DNA from: Chloroflexota bacterium
GTDB lineage: Bacteria; Chloroflexota; Dehalococcoidia; Plut-88900
Direction: 5' to 3'
DNA: 5,700 nucleotides
Assembly (NCBI GenBank): GCA_022572865.1
Contig: JACZVB010000116.1
Coordinates: 1 to 5,700, forward strand
In this document: positions 1 to 5,700 of the stretch, in pieces
Numbering within the stretch: the stretch's first letter is position 1
How the letters are laid out: each line of letters opens with the position of its first letter
The notes under the pieces: generated by a model
The model's input: only the letters and a program-made list of their open reading frames with translations
Database searches by the model: none
What the model was told of the DNA's origin: nothing
Program-made: the position numbers and the translations under genes

Positions 1-421
1 GGTGGCGCTTTTGGCCCTTGGCATCACAGGAGGGACCGTAATGGCCCAGGGAGACGGGGCAGAGGGCGGCTCGCCGCTCCAGAGTTTCGCCTCCCGGGTA
101 GCTGTTATCCTGGGCCTGGATGAAACACAGGTGCAGGATGCCTTCAGCCAGGCCGCCGGGGAGCTCCAGGTCGATAGGCTTCAGCTGAAACTGGACCGCC
201 TGGTGGAGAATGGACGGCTGACCCAGGAAGAGGCGGACGAATACAAAGAGTGGTACCTGTCCCGGCCCGATACGGCTCTGCAGGGAGGCCACCTCCGAGG
301 ATTCGGGGGACGCGGGTTCTTTGGTGGAGGATTTCGCGGCGGACACGGATCACACGGCATAAGGTTCCAGCAGGAATCTCCTCCTTTAGAGGGTTCATTG
401 GTCCCATCGGTCGAGGCCTAG
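1..421 (+). CDS. Small exported DUF2680/YckD-like protein, 5'-truncated
   Basis: The reading frame is open to the left edge. The first in-frame start-like codon is a GTG at 2, but the visible N-terminus is only the end of a signal peptide, so the true start is probably upstream. Counting from that GTG, residues 1-15 are a hydrophobic core ending in TVMA before Q16, a good signal-peptidase site. Residues 28-90 are helical and resemble the DUF2680/YckD type, with an LGLDETQVQDAF helix, then KLDRLVENGRLTQEEADEYKEW. Residues 95-119 are rich in Gly, Phe, Arg and His (FGGRGFFGGGFRGGHG). The last 20 residues are polar without clear features. The protein is probably exported; its biochemical role is unknown. 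It lies 91 bp upstream of a two-component system, separated by a strong hairpin, so co-transcription is uncertain. The family call comes from remembered pattern and is moderately sure. Confidence 0.72.
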   Translation, partial: VALLALGITGGTVMAQGDGAEGGSPLQSFASRVAVILGLDETQVQDAFSQAAGELQVDRLQLKLDRLVENGRLTQEEADEYKEWYLSRPDTALQGGHLRGFGGRGFFGGGFRGGHGSHGIRFQQESPPLEGSLVPSVEA

Positions 422-512
422 CGCCCCGCTAAGGTCAGAGGAGGGGGTGGGCATCCGCTCCCTCCTCTGTACAAAGTGATAGGGAGCGAGTGGCACACCA
501 GGAATTACAGGC
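422..512 (+). promoter_or_regulatory. Intergenic leader of the two-component/MacAB operon
   Basis: This 91-bp gap is the only stretch able to hold a promoter for the downstream genes, since all later gaps are 25 bp or less. It contains the hairpin at 436-469 and a Shine-Dalgarno-like AGGA at 500-503, 9 bases before the ATG at 513. No convincing -35/-10 pair is visible. The operon promoter may therefore be non-canonical or lie within or upstream of the preceding gene. No clear direct repeat resembling an OmpR-family binding site was found. Confidence 0.35.
436..469 (+). terminator. Strong 15-bp hairpin, terminator-like but without a U-tract
   Basis: Positions 436-450 pair with 455-469 around a GCAT loop (451-454). 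The outer ten pairs, CAGAGGAGGG with CCCTCCTCTG, are perfect. The inner five include two G-U wobbles (446/459 and 448/457). It begins 15 bp after the stop codon of the upstream gene, where an intrinsic terminator would sit. However, the bases that follow (TACAAAGTGAT) are not T-rich, and neither is the flank on the opposite strand. It may be a U-poor terminator, a 3'-end stabilising or processing hairpin, or a leader structure for the downstream regulator gene. The pairing is seen directly; the function is inferred. Confidence 0.6.
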
Positions 513-1202
513 ATGTCTAGCACAGTGCTGATAGTGGAAGATGACCCTGCCACCATCGAGTTGGTGCGTCTTTACCTTGAGCGTGATGGGCACAAGGTGA
601 TAGCTGCCACCGATGGCCTTGAGGGTCTGCGCCTCGCCCGAGAAGAGGACCCGGACCTCGTGGTCCTTGACCTGATGCTTCCCAGTCTGGACGGGATGGG
701 CGTCTGCCGTATCCTGCGGGACGAGTCCAACGTGCCGATCATCATGCTCACAGCCCGGGCCGGCGAGGAAGACCGCCTGGCGGGACTGGACCAGGGGGCC
801 GATGACTACATCACCAAGCCTTTCAGTCCCAGGGAGCTGGCCGCCCGGGTACGGGCCGTCCTGAGGCGTGTGGCCAGAGATGCTCTGGAAGAGGGCCCGG
901 CCGAGCTGGCCCGGGGCGCCATTAGGGTAGACATTCGACATCGGATGGTCTACGTCGAGAACGCGCAGGTGGAGCTAACCCCCACCGAGTTCCGTATGCT
1001 GACCCTCCTGATGAGAGAACCGGGCCGCACCTTCAGCAGGGACCAGATAATAGACCGGGTCTTCGGATACGACTTCGATGGCTTTGACAGGACAGTCGAT
1101 GTCCACGTCTCCAACCTGCGGCGCAAGCTGGGGGAAGACCCGGACAGACCTCGCTATATTAAGACTATCTACGGTGCGGGATACAGGTTCGACGATGCCT
1201 AG
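513..1202 (+). CDS. OmpR/PhoB-family response regulator
   Basis: This 229-residue protein has the usual OmpR-family length and two domains. The receiver domain (about 4-118) has the acidic pair D10/D11, phosphoacceptor D53 in VVLDLMLP, T80 in MLTA and K102 in the TKPF motif, so all catalytic positions are intact. The C-terminal winged-helix DNA-binding domain (about 133-227) has LTPTEFRML, the recognition-helix region DRTVDVHVSNLRRKLGED and the terminal IKTIYGAGYRF hairpin. When phosphorylated by its partner kinase it should bind DNA as a dimer and regulate transcription in the cytoplasm. The ATG at 513 is preceded by AGGA at 9 bases and begins right at the first receiver strand. The gene overlaps the kinase gene by 8 bp. 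The likely targets are its own operon and the MacAB-like pump genes, inferred from position only. Family call is very secure; the specific orthologue is not identified. Confidence 0.97.
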   Translation: MSSTVLIVEDDPATIELVRLYLERDGHKVIAATDGLEGLRLAREEDPDLVVLDLMLPSLDGMGVCRILRDESNVPIIMLTARAGEEDRLAGLDQGADDYITKPFSPRELAARVRAVLRRVARDALEEGPAELARGAIRVDIRHRMVYVENAQVELTPTEFRMLTLLMREPGRTFSRDQIIDRVFGYDFDGFDRTVDVHVSNLRRKLGEDPDRPRYIKTIYGAGYRFDDA

Positions 1203-2592
1203 CTGGTTCTATAGCATCCGTTTCCGACTGATCACAGGTTTTGTTCTTGTGCTGACTTTAGCCCTGGTCAGCGTCAGCCTTTATGTGGGCGTCGCCGCTC
1301 AGGAGGAAACGGAACGGTTTCAGGGGGACTTCGATAAGATACAGGCTGATCGCCTGGAGAGACTCGTCTCACAGTTCTACTCCAGCCGCCGGAATCTATC
1401 GGGACTTCAGACCATTATCGAACAGGCTGGTTCCCTCTATGGACGGCGTATCCAGCTCAGGGATATGGAGGGGCAGCTGGTAGCGGACTCTCATGAAAGG
1501 TTCGGCCCCCCCGGACAGTTGTCGGAGCGTAAAAGGCAGCTGATTTCGATTATGAGCAGGGGCAACGAAATCGGCTCACTCCTGATCGTTCCCAGCGATA
1601 TTCCAGAGGTAGCTCCCAATCCGGCCGTTTCCCGTCTGGCCTCATCGGTTAACCGGTCGTTGCTGTGGGCAGGCCTGGCAGCAGGAGTGGGTGGGATACT
1701 GCTGATTTCCATCGTGTCGAGGCGGATTCTTGCCCCTATCGGCGTCCTGACTTCGGCAGCTCAGCGCCTTGGCCGGGGCGACCTTTCTCAGAGGGTGCCC
1801 ACCTCGACCCGTGACGAGTTCGGACAGTTGGGGCGCACCTTTAACTCCATGGCGGAGGATCTGGAAAGCGCCGAGCAGCAGCGACGTAGACTCGTGGCAG
1901 ATGTAGCCCACGAGCTCAGAACACCCCTCTCCAACATCCGGGGCTATCTGGAGGCGGTGCAGGACGGGCTGATTCAGGCCGACAAAGCCACCATAGATAC
2001 TATCTATCAGCAGGTCCTTCACCTTACACGCCTGGTGGAGGACCTCAGGCTGCTGGCCCTGGCCGAGGCAGGAGCCCTTAGTATGGACCTGTCGCCCGAT
2101 TCCCTGGAGGAGGTGCTTCGCAAGGCTGTCGAGGCGATCCGTCCTCGCGCCGAGGCCGGGGGACTGTCCCTGTCGATAGATATCTTGCCAGAGCTGCCGC
2201 TGGTGCCGCTGGACCGCACGCGGATCGCCCAGCTGATGGGCAACCTGCTGGAAAACGCGATATCTCACACTCCTCAAGGAGGCTCGGTAACGGTTTCTGC
2301 AGAGCGTATCGGGGATGTGGCCCGGGTCACCGTGGCCGACACCGGGGAGGGTATCTCTGCCGATGACCTGTCCCAGGTGTTCGAGCGCTTCTACCGGGTC
2401 GACCCTTCCCGGGCCCGGACCACCGGCGGCGCGGGCCTGGGGCTGACCATCGTCAAACAGCTGGTCGAGGCCCACGGGGGCGTCATCCGTGCCGAGAGCA
2501 CGCCGGGCAAAGGGAGCCGGTTTATTTTCGATCTGCCGCTGGCCGACCCATCGCAGACACCGGAGGCCGGCACTCGAGGGGATAAGGGGTAA
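1195..2592 (+). CDS. Membrane sensor histidine kinase with HAMP domain (BaeS/PhoR-like)
   Basis: This is the partner kinase, 465 residues from the ATG at 1195. The reading frame stays open further upstream inside the regulator gene, but 1195 gives the expected short cytoplasmic start, MPSWFYSIRFRL. Membrane segment 1 spans about 11-34 and segment 2 about 155-175. Between them lies an extracytoplasmic sensor of about 120 residues, including RRIQLRDMEGQLVADS, which resembles sensors of BaeS-type kinases. A HAMP domain follows (about 175-228), then a HisKA dimerisation domain with phosphoacceptor H239 in DVAHELRTP. The ATPase domain carries the N-box N350/N354 (LMGNLLENAISHTP), the G1 box DTGEGIS (382-388), the F box FERFYR (396-401) and the G2 box GGAGLGL (411-417). 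All catalytic motifs are intact. The 8-bp overlap with the regulator suggests translational coupling. The ligand cannot be read from the sequence. Confidence 0.96.
   Translation: MPSWFYSIRFRLITGFVLVLTLALVSVSLYVGVAAQEETERFQGDFDKIQADRLERLVSQFYSSRRNLSGLQTIIEQAGSLYGRRIQLRDMEGQLVADSHERFGPPGQLSERKRQLISIMSRGNEIGSLLIVPSDIPEVAPNPAVSRLASSVNRSLLWAGLAAGVGGILLISIVSRRILAPIGVLTSAAQRLGRGDLSQRVPTSTRDEFGQLGRTFNSMAEDLESAEQQRRRLVADVAHELRTPLSNIRGYLEAVQDGLIQADKATIDTIYQQVLHLTRLVEDLRLLALAEAGALSMDLSPDSLEEVLRKAVEAIRPRAEAGGLSLSIDILPELPLVPLDRTRIAQLMGNLLENAISHTPQGGSVTVSAERIGDVARVTVADTGEGISADDLSQVFERFYRVDPSRARTTGGAGLGLTIVKQLVEAHGGVIRAESTPGKGSRFIFDLPLADPSQTPEAGTRGDKG
2584..2589 (+). promoter_or_regulatory. Ribosome binding site fixing the adaptor start
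   Basis: AAGGGG lies 10 bases before the ATG at 2600, with a second purine run, GAGGGG, at 2576-2581. The site supports 2600 over any start within the kinase gene, because upstream in-frame codons translate the end of the kinase out of frame into non-membrane sequence. The Met at 2600 directly precedes the expected membrane anchor. Confidence 0.6.
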
Positions 2593-2599
2593 AAAGATC

Positions 2600-4459
2600 A
2601 TGGGAGCAATTCTCGGCATTTTCAAATCACTGGCGCTCTGGCAACTCGGCGTGCTGGCTGTCGTCCTTATCGGAGCAGCCGGCGGCACATACGGGGTGTA
2701 TGTCCTGGTTAGCGACTCGGGCCAGGCAGACCTGGGCGAAGACCAACAGTTTATCACCGTGCAGTTCGGAGACCTGGTCAACCAGGTCTCCACCAACGGC
2801 AGCCTTATCTTCCCTGAAAGGGAGACCCTCACCTTTGGTTCTCAGGGGACGGTGATCGAAGTGTTTATAGCGGAAGGAGAGCAGGTGGAGGAGGGCCAGC
2901 TTCTGGCCAGGTTGGATGAAGCCTCAGTGGCATCCCTGGAGAAAGCGGTCGCCCAGGCGCGGGTGAACCTGCAAAATGCCGAAGATGCCCTGGCCAAGGC
3001 CGAAGACCCTCATACTCCCCTTGACCTCGCACAGGCCGAGGCAAAAGCGGCCAACGCCAGGCTTTCTCTGAAGAACGCCCGGGAGGCGGTGGACGAGATA
3101 GTAGAAGGGTCTGTCGAAGATGACCCCGCCCTGAGCGACGCTATGAACAACCTCTCTCAGGCGATGGAGGAGTGGGATAACACGGCCGAAGAGGCTCGGG
3201 ATGCACTGACCACCGCCCGTCAAGGCTACCAGGTCATATTCAAGAACTGGCTGGGCATTACAATCAGCCCTGAGGAGACGGGCCAGGACCCGGCCACCCT
3301 GCTGGACTCCTGGGGTATCGATTTAACAGCGCTTTTCGACCCGGACCAGGAAACCTATGAGAGCACATATGGGAACGCGCCGGACGGCCCTGCCGACGAT
3401 CCTGCTACCCTCTGGAATGAAGTCGTCGTACATTCCTGGATACGCCTGTTCCCAGGGTCGGTATCCCCGACCTGCGAGGGCTCGGGCTCTTCCAGTGGAG
3501 GGTTTTGCGTCGAGAACGAATTTGACAGTGCCTGGGAGACCTATCAGCAAGCCAAGGATGACCTGGACACAGTGGGGATACAGGCCGCCGTGGCCATCTC
3601 CGATGCCGAGACTGCCGTAAACGACGCCGGAGGAAAATTCGATGTGTTGAGAGTGGATGTCAAAGAGAAAGAGTTGGCCCTGGCTCGAGCGTCTCTCACA
3701 GAGGCCGAGGATGATTTGACCGAGCTGCTTGGCAGCATCGACCCCCTTGAAGTGGCCCTACGAGAGGCGGAGGTCGCCTCTGCCCAGGCGGCGTTGAACG
3801 AGACGATTCAGCGGCTGGAAGGTGCTGCCCTCACGGCGTCCATGACGGGGGTTATCTCCCTGGTTAACGTCGAGGTAGGCCAGGAAGTCAACCCGAACAC
3901 TCCCATTGTTGTAATTGTAGACCCCACTATCGTAGAGGTCGAAGGCATCGTGGACGAGATCGATGTCTTGTTTGTACGCCAGGGGGCCCAGGCACAGGTC
4001 ATCATGGATGCGCTGCCCGGTGAAGTGGTGGAGGGTACGGTCTCGGCCATAGGCTCTGCGGCCGCCAATCAGCAGGGTGTAGTGACCTTCCCCATCAGGA
4101 TTCTGTTGCAGGTGCCTGGCGGAGTGGAGCTTAGAGAAGGTCTGAGCGCCACAGCCAGCATCGTGATACGCGAAGAGACCGATGTCCTGCTGGTGCCAAA
4201 CCAGGCCCTCTTCGGCAGCTTTAGCCAGCCGATAGTGAGGGTGGCCGTCGACGGCAGCATCGAAGAAAGGCCCGTGACCCTGGGCAACAGCGACGGGTTC
4301 TGGACAGTGGTGCTGGCAGGGCTCCGGGAGGGAGACCAGGTTGTCATGGAGACGGCCCAGACAGCCACCGATCCCTTTGCCGCATTCCGGCAACTTAGAG
4401 AAGGATTCGGCGGCGGGTTTGGCGGCGGAGGGGGTTTTGGTGGCGGCAGAGGACAGTAA
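2600..4459 (+). CDS. MacA/HlyD-type periplasmic adaptor of an ABC efflux system, enlarged
   Basis: This 619-residue protein is much longer than E. coli MacA (about 370). An N-terminal membrane anchor spans about 14-37, with no lipobox cysteine. The lipoyl domain is split: the first half is about 80-106 (TVIEVFIAEGEQVEEGQLLARLD) and the second about 410-442 (ASMTGVISLVNVEVGQEV). Between them lies a very long Ala/Glu-rich coiled-coil hairpin (about 107-205 and 310-408), interrupted by a non-coiled insertion at about 211-309 that contains two cysteines, C292 and C303. A beta-barrel region (about 443-525) and a membrane-proximal region (about 526-590) follow, with VPNQALFG typical of the family. 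The tail, 601-619, is almost only Gly and Phe. It probably assembles with the downstream ATPase and permease to move a substrate across or out of the membrane. It starts 7 bases after the kinase stop, so it is in the same operon. The substrate is unknown. Confidence 0.93.
   Translation: MGAILGIFKSLALWQLGVLAVVLIGAAGGTYGVYVLVSDSGQADLGEDQQFITVQFGDLVNQVSTNGSLIFPERETLTFGSQGTVIEVFIAEGEQVEEGQLLARLDEASVASLEKAVAQARVNLQNAEDALAKAEDPHTPLDLAQAEAKAANARLSLKNAREAVDEIVEGSVEDDPALSDAMNNLSQAMEEWDNTAEEARDALTTARQGYQVIFKNWLGITISPEETGQDPATLLDSWGIDLTALFDPDQETYESTYGNAPDGPADDPATLWNEVVVHSWIRLFPGSVSPTCEGSGSSSGGFCVENEFDSAWETYQQAKDDLDTVGIQAAVAISDAETAVNDAGGKFDVLRVDVKEKELALARASLTEAEDDLTELLGSIDPLEVALREAEVASAQAALNETIQRLEGAALTASMTGVISLVNVEVGQEVNPNTPIVVIVDPTIVEVEGIVDEIDVLFVRQGAQAQVIMDALPGEVVEGTVSAIGSAAANQQGVVTFPIRILLQVPGGVELREGLSATASIVIREETDVLLVPNQALFGSFSQPIVRVAVDGSIEERPVTLGNSDGFWTVVLAGLREGDQVVMETAQTATDPFAAFRQLREGFGGGFGGGGGFGGGRGQ
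3230..3526 (+). other. Insertion domain inside the adaptor's coiled-coil hairpin
   Basis: This encodes about residues 211-309 of the adaptor. The flanking sequence is heptad-like and rich in Ala, Glu and Gln. This part instead holds Trp, Pro, Gly and aromatic residues (FKNWLGITISPEE, LLDSWGIDLTALF, VVHSWIRLFPG), followed by C292, a Ser/Gly run and C303. It would lie near the tip of the hairpin, the region that touches TolC in Gram-negative MacA. It looks like a small folded module, possibly with a disulphide between the two cysteines. I do not recognise it as a named domain; similar enlarged adaptors probably occur in related Chloroflexota. Confidence 0.55.
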
Positions 4460-4484
4460 GATCGGCATGACTGGGTGATGACCC

Positions 4485-5228
4485 ATGATTGAACTGGAAA
4501 ACGTAAGCAAGCTGTACCACATGGGCAAGGTGGAGGTCCCTGCTCTCCAGCATGTCACCTTGTCTGTACGCCAGGGCGAGATGGTGGCCATCATGGGTCC
4601 GTCCGGTTCGGGCAAGTCTACCCTGATGAACATCATCGGGTGCCTGGACGTGCCTACTTCAGGAAGGTATCTGCTGGAAGGTGAAGAGGTGGGCCGCCTG
4701 GGGGATAACCGTCTGGCGGAGATTCGTAATCACAAGATAGGATTCGTCTTCCAGACCTACAACCTTCTACCCCGCCTCACCGCGGTGGCCAACGTAGAGC
4801 TGCCCTTGCTGTATGGAAACGGACAGAACAGGCATAGGCGTTCCCTGGAGGCCCTGGAGCGGGTAGGCCTCGGGCACCGGGCGCGCCATCGCCCGCCCGA
4901 GCTCTCCGGTGGCGAACAACAGAGGGTGGGTATAGCCCGGGCCCTGGTAAAGGACCCATCAATTCTCCTGGCGGACGAGCCCACGGGAAACCTGGACAGC
5001 CGGTCCAGCTACGAGATCATCGGTATCTTACAGCGGCTGAACCAGGAGGGAATAACGGTGATCATTGTGACCCACGAGCGCGACATCGCAGCCTATACCC
5101 GACGTGTCGTATCGATGCTGGACGGCGAGGTGGTTAAGGACGAACCCGTTGAGCAGCCGCGCCGGGTTGCAACCACAGGCGGTGAAGCTCAATTACTACA
5201 GGCGCAGGCTGAGGAGTCAACCAGTTGA
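4485..5228 (+). CDS. MacB/LolD-type ABC transporter ATP-binding protein
   Basis: This 247-residue nucleotide-binding subunit powers the adaptor-permease complex by ATP hydrolysis at the cytoplasmic face. The Walker A motif GPSGSGKS is at 38-45, the Q-loop glutamine is Q90 ([11 protein letters not shown]), the ABC signature LSGGE is at 140-144, Walker B is ILLADE at 160-165, the D-loop contains L170-D171, and the switch histidine is H197 in VTHERD. The motif set [16 protein letters not shown] and [10 protein letters not shown] is typical of the MacB/LolD/FtsE group. About 25 residues after the fold, from around 222, form a polar tail rich in Gln, Glu and Ala. The start at 4485 gives the usual MIELENVSK beginning, although the preceding Shine-Dalgarno is weak (GGTGAT). 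It follows the adaptor by 25 bp and overlaps the permease by 4 bp. All catalytic residues are present. Confidence 0.96.
   Translation: MIELENVSKLYHMGKVEVPALQHVTLSVRQGEMVAIMGPSGSGKSTLMNIIGCLDVPTSGRYLLEGEEVGRLGDNRLAEIRNHKIGFVFQTYNLLPRLTAVANVELPLLYGNGQNRHRRSLEALERVGLGHRARHRPPELSGGEQQRVGIARALVKDPSILLADEPTGNLDSRSSYEIIGILQRLNQEGITVIIVTHERDIAAYTRRVVSMLDGEVVKDEPVEQPRRVATTGGEAQLLQAQAEESTS
5211..5216 (+). promoter_or_regulatory. Ribosome binding site selecting a TTG start for the permease
   Basis: GAGGAG ends 8 bases before the TTG at 5225, an ideal distance, while the next in-frame ATG (5237) is 20 bases away. The TTG overlaps the ATPase stop codon as TTGA (5225-5228), an arrangement typical of translational coupling. 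The TTG is therefore preferred. Confidence 0.7.
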
Positions 5229-5700
5229 GTCCATTAATGGTTGTCTGGACCGCACTCTCGTCTCTCGGGGCCAACAAGCTCAGGACTGGACTCGCCCTGC
5301 TGGGAGTAGTTATCGGTGTGGCGGCCGTCATATCTACCATGTCCGTGGGTCGGGGCGCACAGCAGGCGGTTACGGCGAATATAGAGGCCCTGGGCACCAA
5401 CCTGTTATTTATCCGATCCGACTCGGGAGCGGCTACCCTGACCCTGGAAGACGCCGATATCATGATCGACGCGGCGGAACGGAACGGCATGCAGCTGGCG
5501 GTAAACGTCAAGCACAGCTTTGAGCCGCGCATCCAGAAGGTCAGGGAGTTCGTGCGCACGGGCGAGCTCGGGCGCTGGGTGGCGCTCGTGCCGATGCTGG
5601 CCGTGGCCTGGGTGCATCAGTTCGCGGTGCTCTTTATCCTGCTGTTGATGTATCTGGTCCGCTACATTCGGAGTGTCCGGGACCTGTGGCAGCCGGCACT
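5225..5700 (+). CDS. MacB-type ABC permease N-terminus, 3'-truncated and apparently chimeric
   Basis: The frame is open from TTG 5225 to the window edge (158 full codons). Residues 1-73 are a convincing MacB/FtsX-family start: a short amphipathic lead (VVWTALSSLGANKLRTG), membrane segment 1 at about 21-40 (LALLGVVIGVAAVISTM), then SVGRGAQQAV and IEALGTNLLFIR leading into the periplasmic MacB core. Its place directly behind a MacB-type ATPase with a 4-bp overlap fits this role in substrate export. After about residue 74-78 (LEDAD) the expected MacB periplasmic core does not appear. Residues 79-117 instead resemble a Gfo/Idh/MocA oxidoreductase, and from about 118 a hydrophobic stretch of unknown origin follows. 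The frame is kept across both changes. The first third is secure; the rest should not be read as permease. Confidence 0.75.
   Translation, partial: MSPLMVVWTALSSLGANKLRTGLALLGVVIGVAAVISTMSVGRGAQQAVTANIEALGTNLLFIRSDSGAATLTLEDADIMIDAAERNGMQLAVNVKHSFEPRIQKVREFVRTGELGRWVALVPMLAVAWVHQFAVLFILLLMYLVRYIRSVRDLWQPA
5444..5578 (+). other. Gfo/Idh/MocA oxidoreductase-like fragment fused in frame
   Basis: Residues 74-118 of the permease frame read like the helix-strand region after the cofactor half of a Gfo/Idh/MocA NAD(P)-dependent sugar or inositol dehydrogenase. The usual pattern is LxDADxMIxAAERxGVxLxV, then RFxP, then VRExxxSGELG. Here the matching parts are LEDADIMIDAAERNG, LAVNV, SFEPRI, KVREFV and TGELGR. 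There is no N-terminal GxGxxG nucleotide fold and no C-terminal sheet domain, so it cannot be a working enzyme as seen. The similarity is recognised from family pattern and was not searched. Confidence 0.6.
5579..5700 (+). other. Hydrophobic coding-like stretch of unknown origin
   Basis: From about residue 119 the frame becomes membrane-like: VALVPMLAVAWV, then FAVLFILLLMYLV, then a basic stretch RYIRSVRDLW. This fits one or two membrane segments followed by a cytoplasmic loop. It matches neither the MacB periplasmic core nor an oxidoreductase. Of the other two + frames, one has a stop within this segment and the other gives low-hydrophobicity Gly/Ala-rich sequence, so this frame is the likeliest coding one. 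The family is not recognised. Confidence 0.45.

Noticed and set aside
435..941. Long open frame on the - strand opposite the response regulator
   Set aside because: It is antisense to a clear response regulator with intact motifs, and its translation shows no recognisable domain. High G+C makes such shadow frames common.
1642..2832. 396-codon open frame on the - strand opposite the histidine kinase
   Set aside because: Long, but it mirrors the kinase codons and crosses into the adaptor gene. The product has no domain pattern, while the + strand has all kinase motifs.
4472..4485. Short inverted repeat TGGGT-GATG-ACCCA ending on the first base of the ATPase start codon
   Set aside because: The stem is only five pairs and cannot be extended. 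It could weakly affect initiation, but this is too little to call a regulatory element.
4467..4492. Tiny reading frames (ATG ACT GGG TGA and the overlapping ATG ACC CAT GAT TGA) before the ATPase
   Set aside because: They have three and four codons with no clear ribosome binding site of their own, and are expected by chance.
3758..4636. 292-codon open frame on the - strand across the adaptor/ATPase boundary
   Set aside because: It spans two well-supported + strand genes, and its translation is rich in His, Pro and Gln without family features.
5104..5523. 139-codon + strand frame overlapping the ATPase and permease genes
   Set aside because: It is out of frame with both and shows no membrane or domain pattern. 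The TTG-started frame at 5225 gives a clear MacB N-terminus instead.
5405..5617. - strand frame over the composite region, considered as an alternative to the chimera
   Set aside because: Its translation is His/Arg/Pro-rich without a recognisable fold, whereas the + frame gives family-like patterns.

Overview
The window looks like a bacterial chromosomal or metagenome-assembled contig, G+C-rich by eye, with genes packed tightly on the + strand. Protein style suggests the phylum Chloroflexota, perhaps Dehalococcoidia. The pointers are a small secreted DUF2680-like protein with a Gly/Phe-rich tail, a very long membrane-anchored MacA-like adaptor, and separate MacB-type ATPase and permease genes. 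This placement is inferred from remembered family style and was not computed. No tRNA, rRNA, CRISPR array, insertion sequence or origin is visible.

Layout: (1) 1-421, the 3' part of a gene for a small exported protein whose start lies upstream of the window. (2) 422-512, the only real intergenic gap, holding a strong 15-bp hairpin (436-469) and a ribosome binding site. (3) 513-1202, an OmpR-family response regulator. (4) 1195-2592, its partner membrane histidine kinase, overlapping the regulator by 8 bp. (5) 2600-4459, a 619-residue MacA/HlyD-type adaptor with a large insertion in its coiled-coil hairpin. (6) 4485-5228, a MacB/LolD-type ABC ATPase. (7) 5225-5700, the start of a MacB-type permease, overlapping the ATPase by 4 bp and running off the window.

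Genes 3-7 have gaps of 25 bp or less, or overlap, so they are probably one operon. The two-component system would sense an envelope signal, perhaps an antimicrobial or envelope stress, and the MacAB-like pump would export a substrate or protect the envelope. The upstream secreted protein may belong to the same response but could be a separate transcript ending at the hairpin.

The oddest part is the 3' end. The permease reads as a normal MacB N-terminus only to about residue 73-78 (near 5458). It then continues in frame into about 40 residues that look like the middle of a Gfo/Idh/MocA-type oxidoreductase, and then into an unrelated hydrophobic stretch. This is most simply an assembly chimera at a contig end, joined at short shared sequence, though a real recombination product cannot be excluded from sequence alone. 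Apart from that, the architecture is a known type (two-component system plus MacAB). The adaptor's insertion is the most biologically interesting intact feature.
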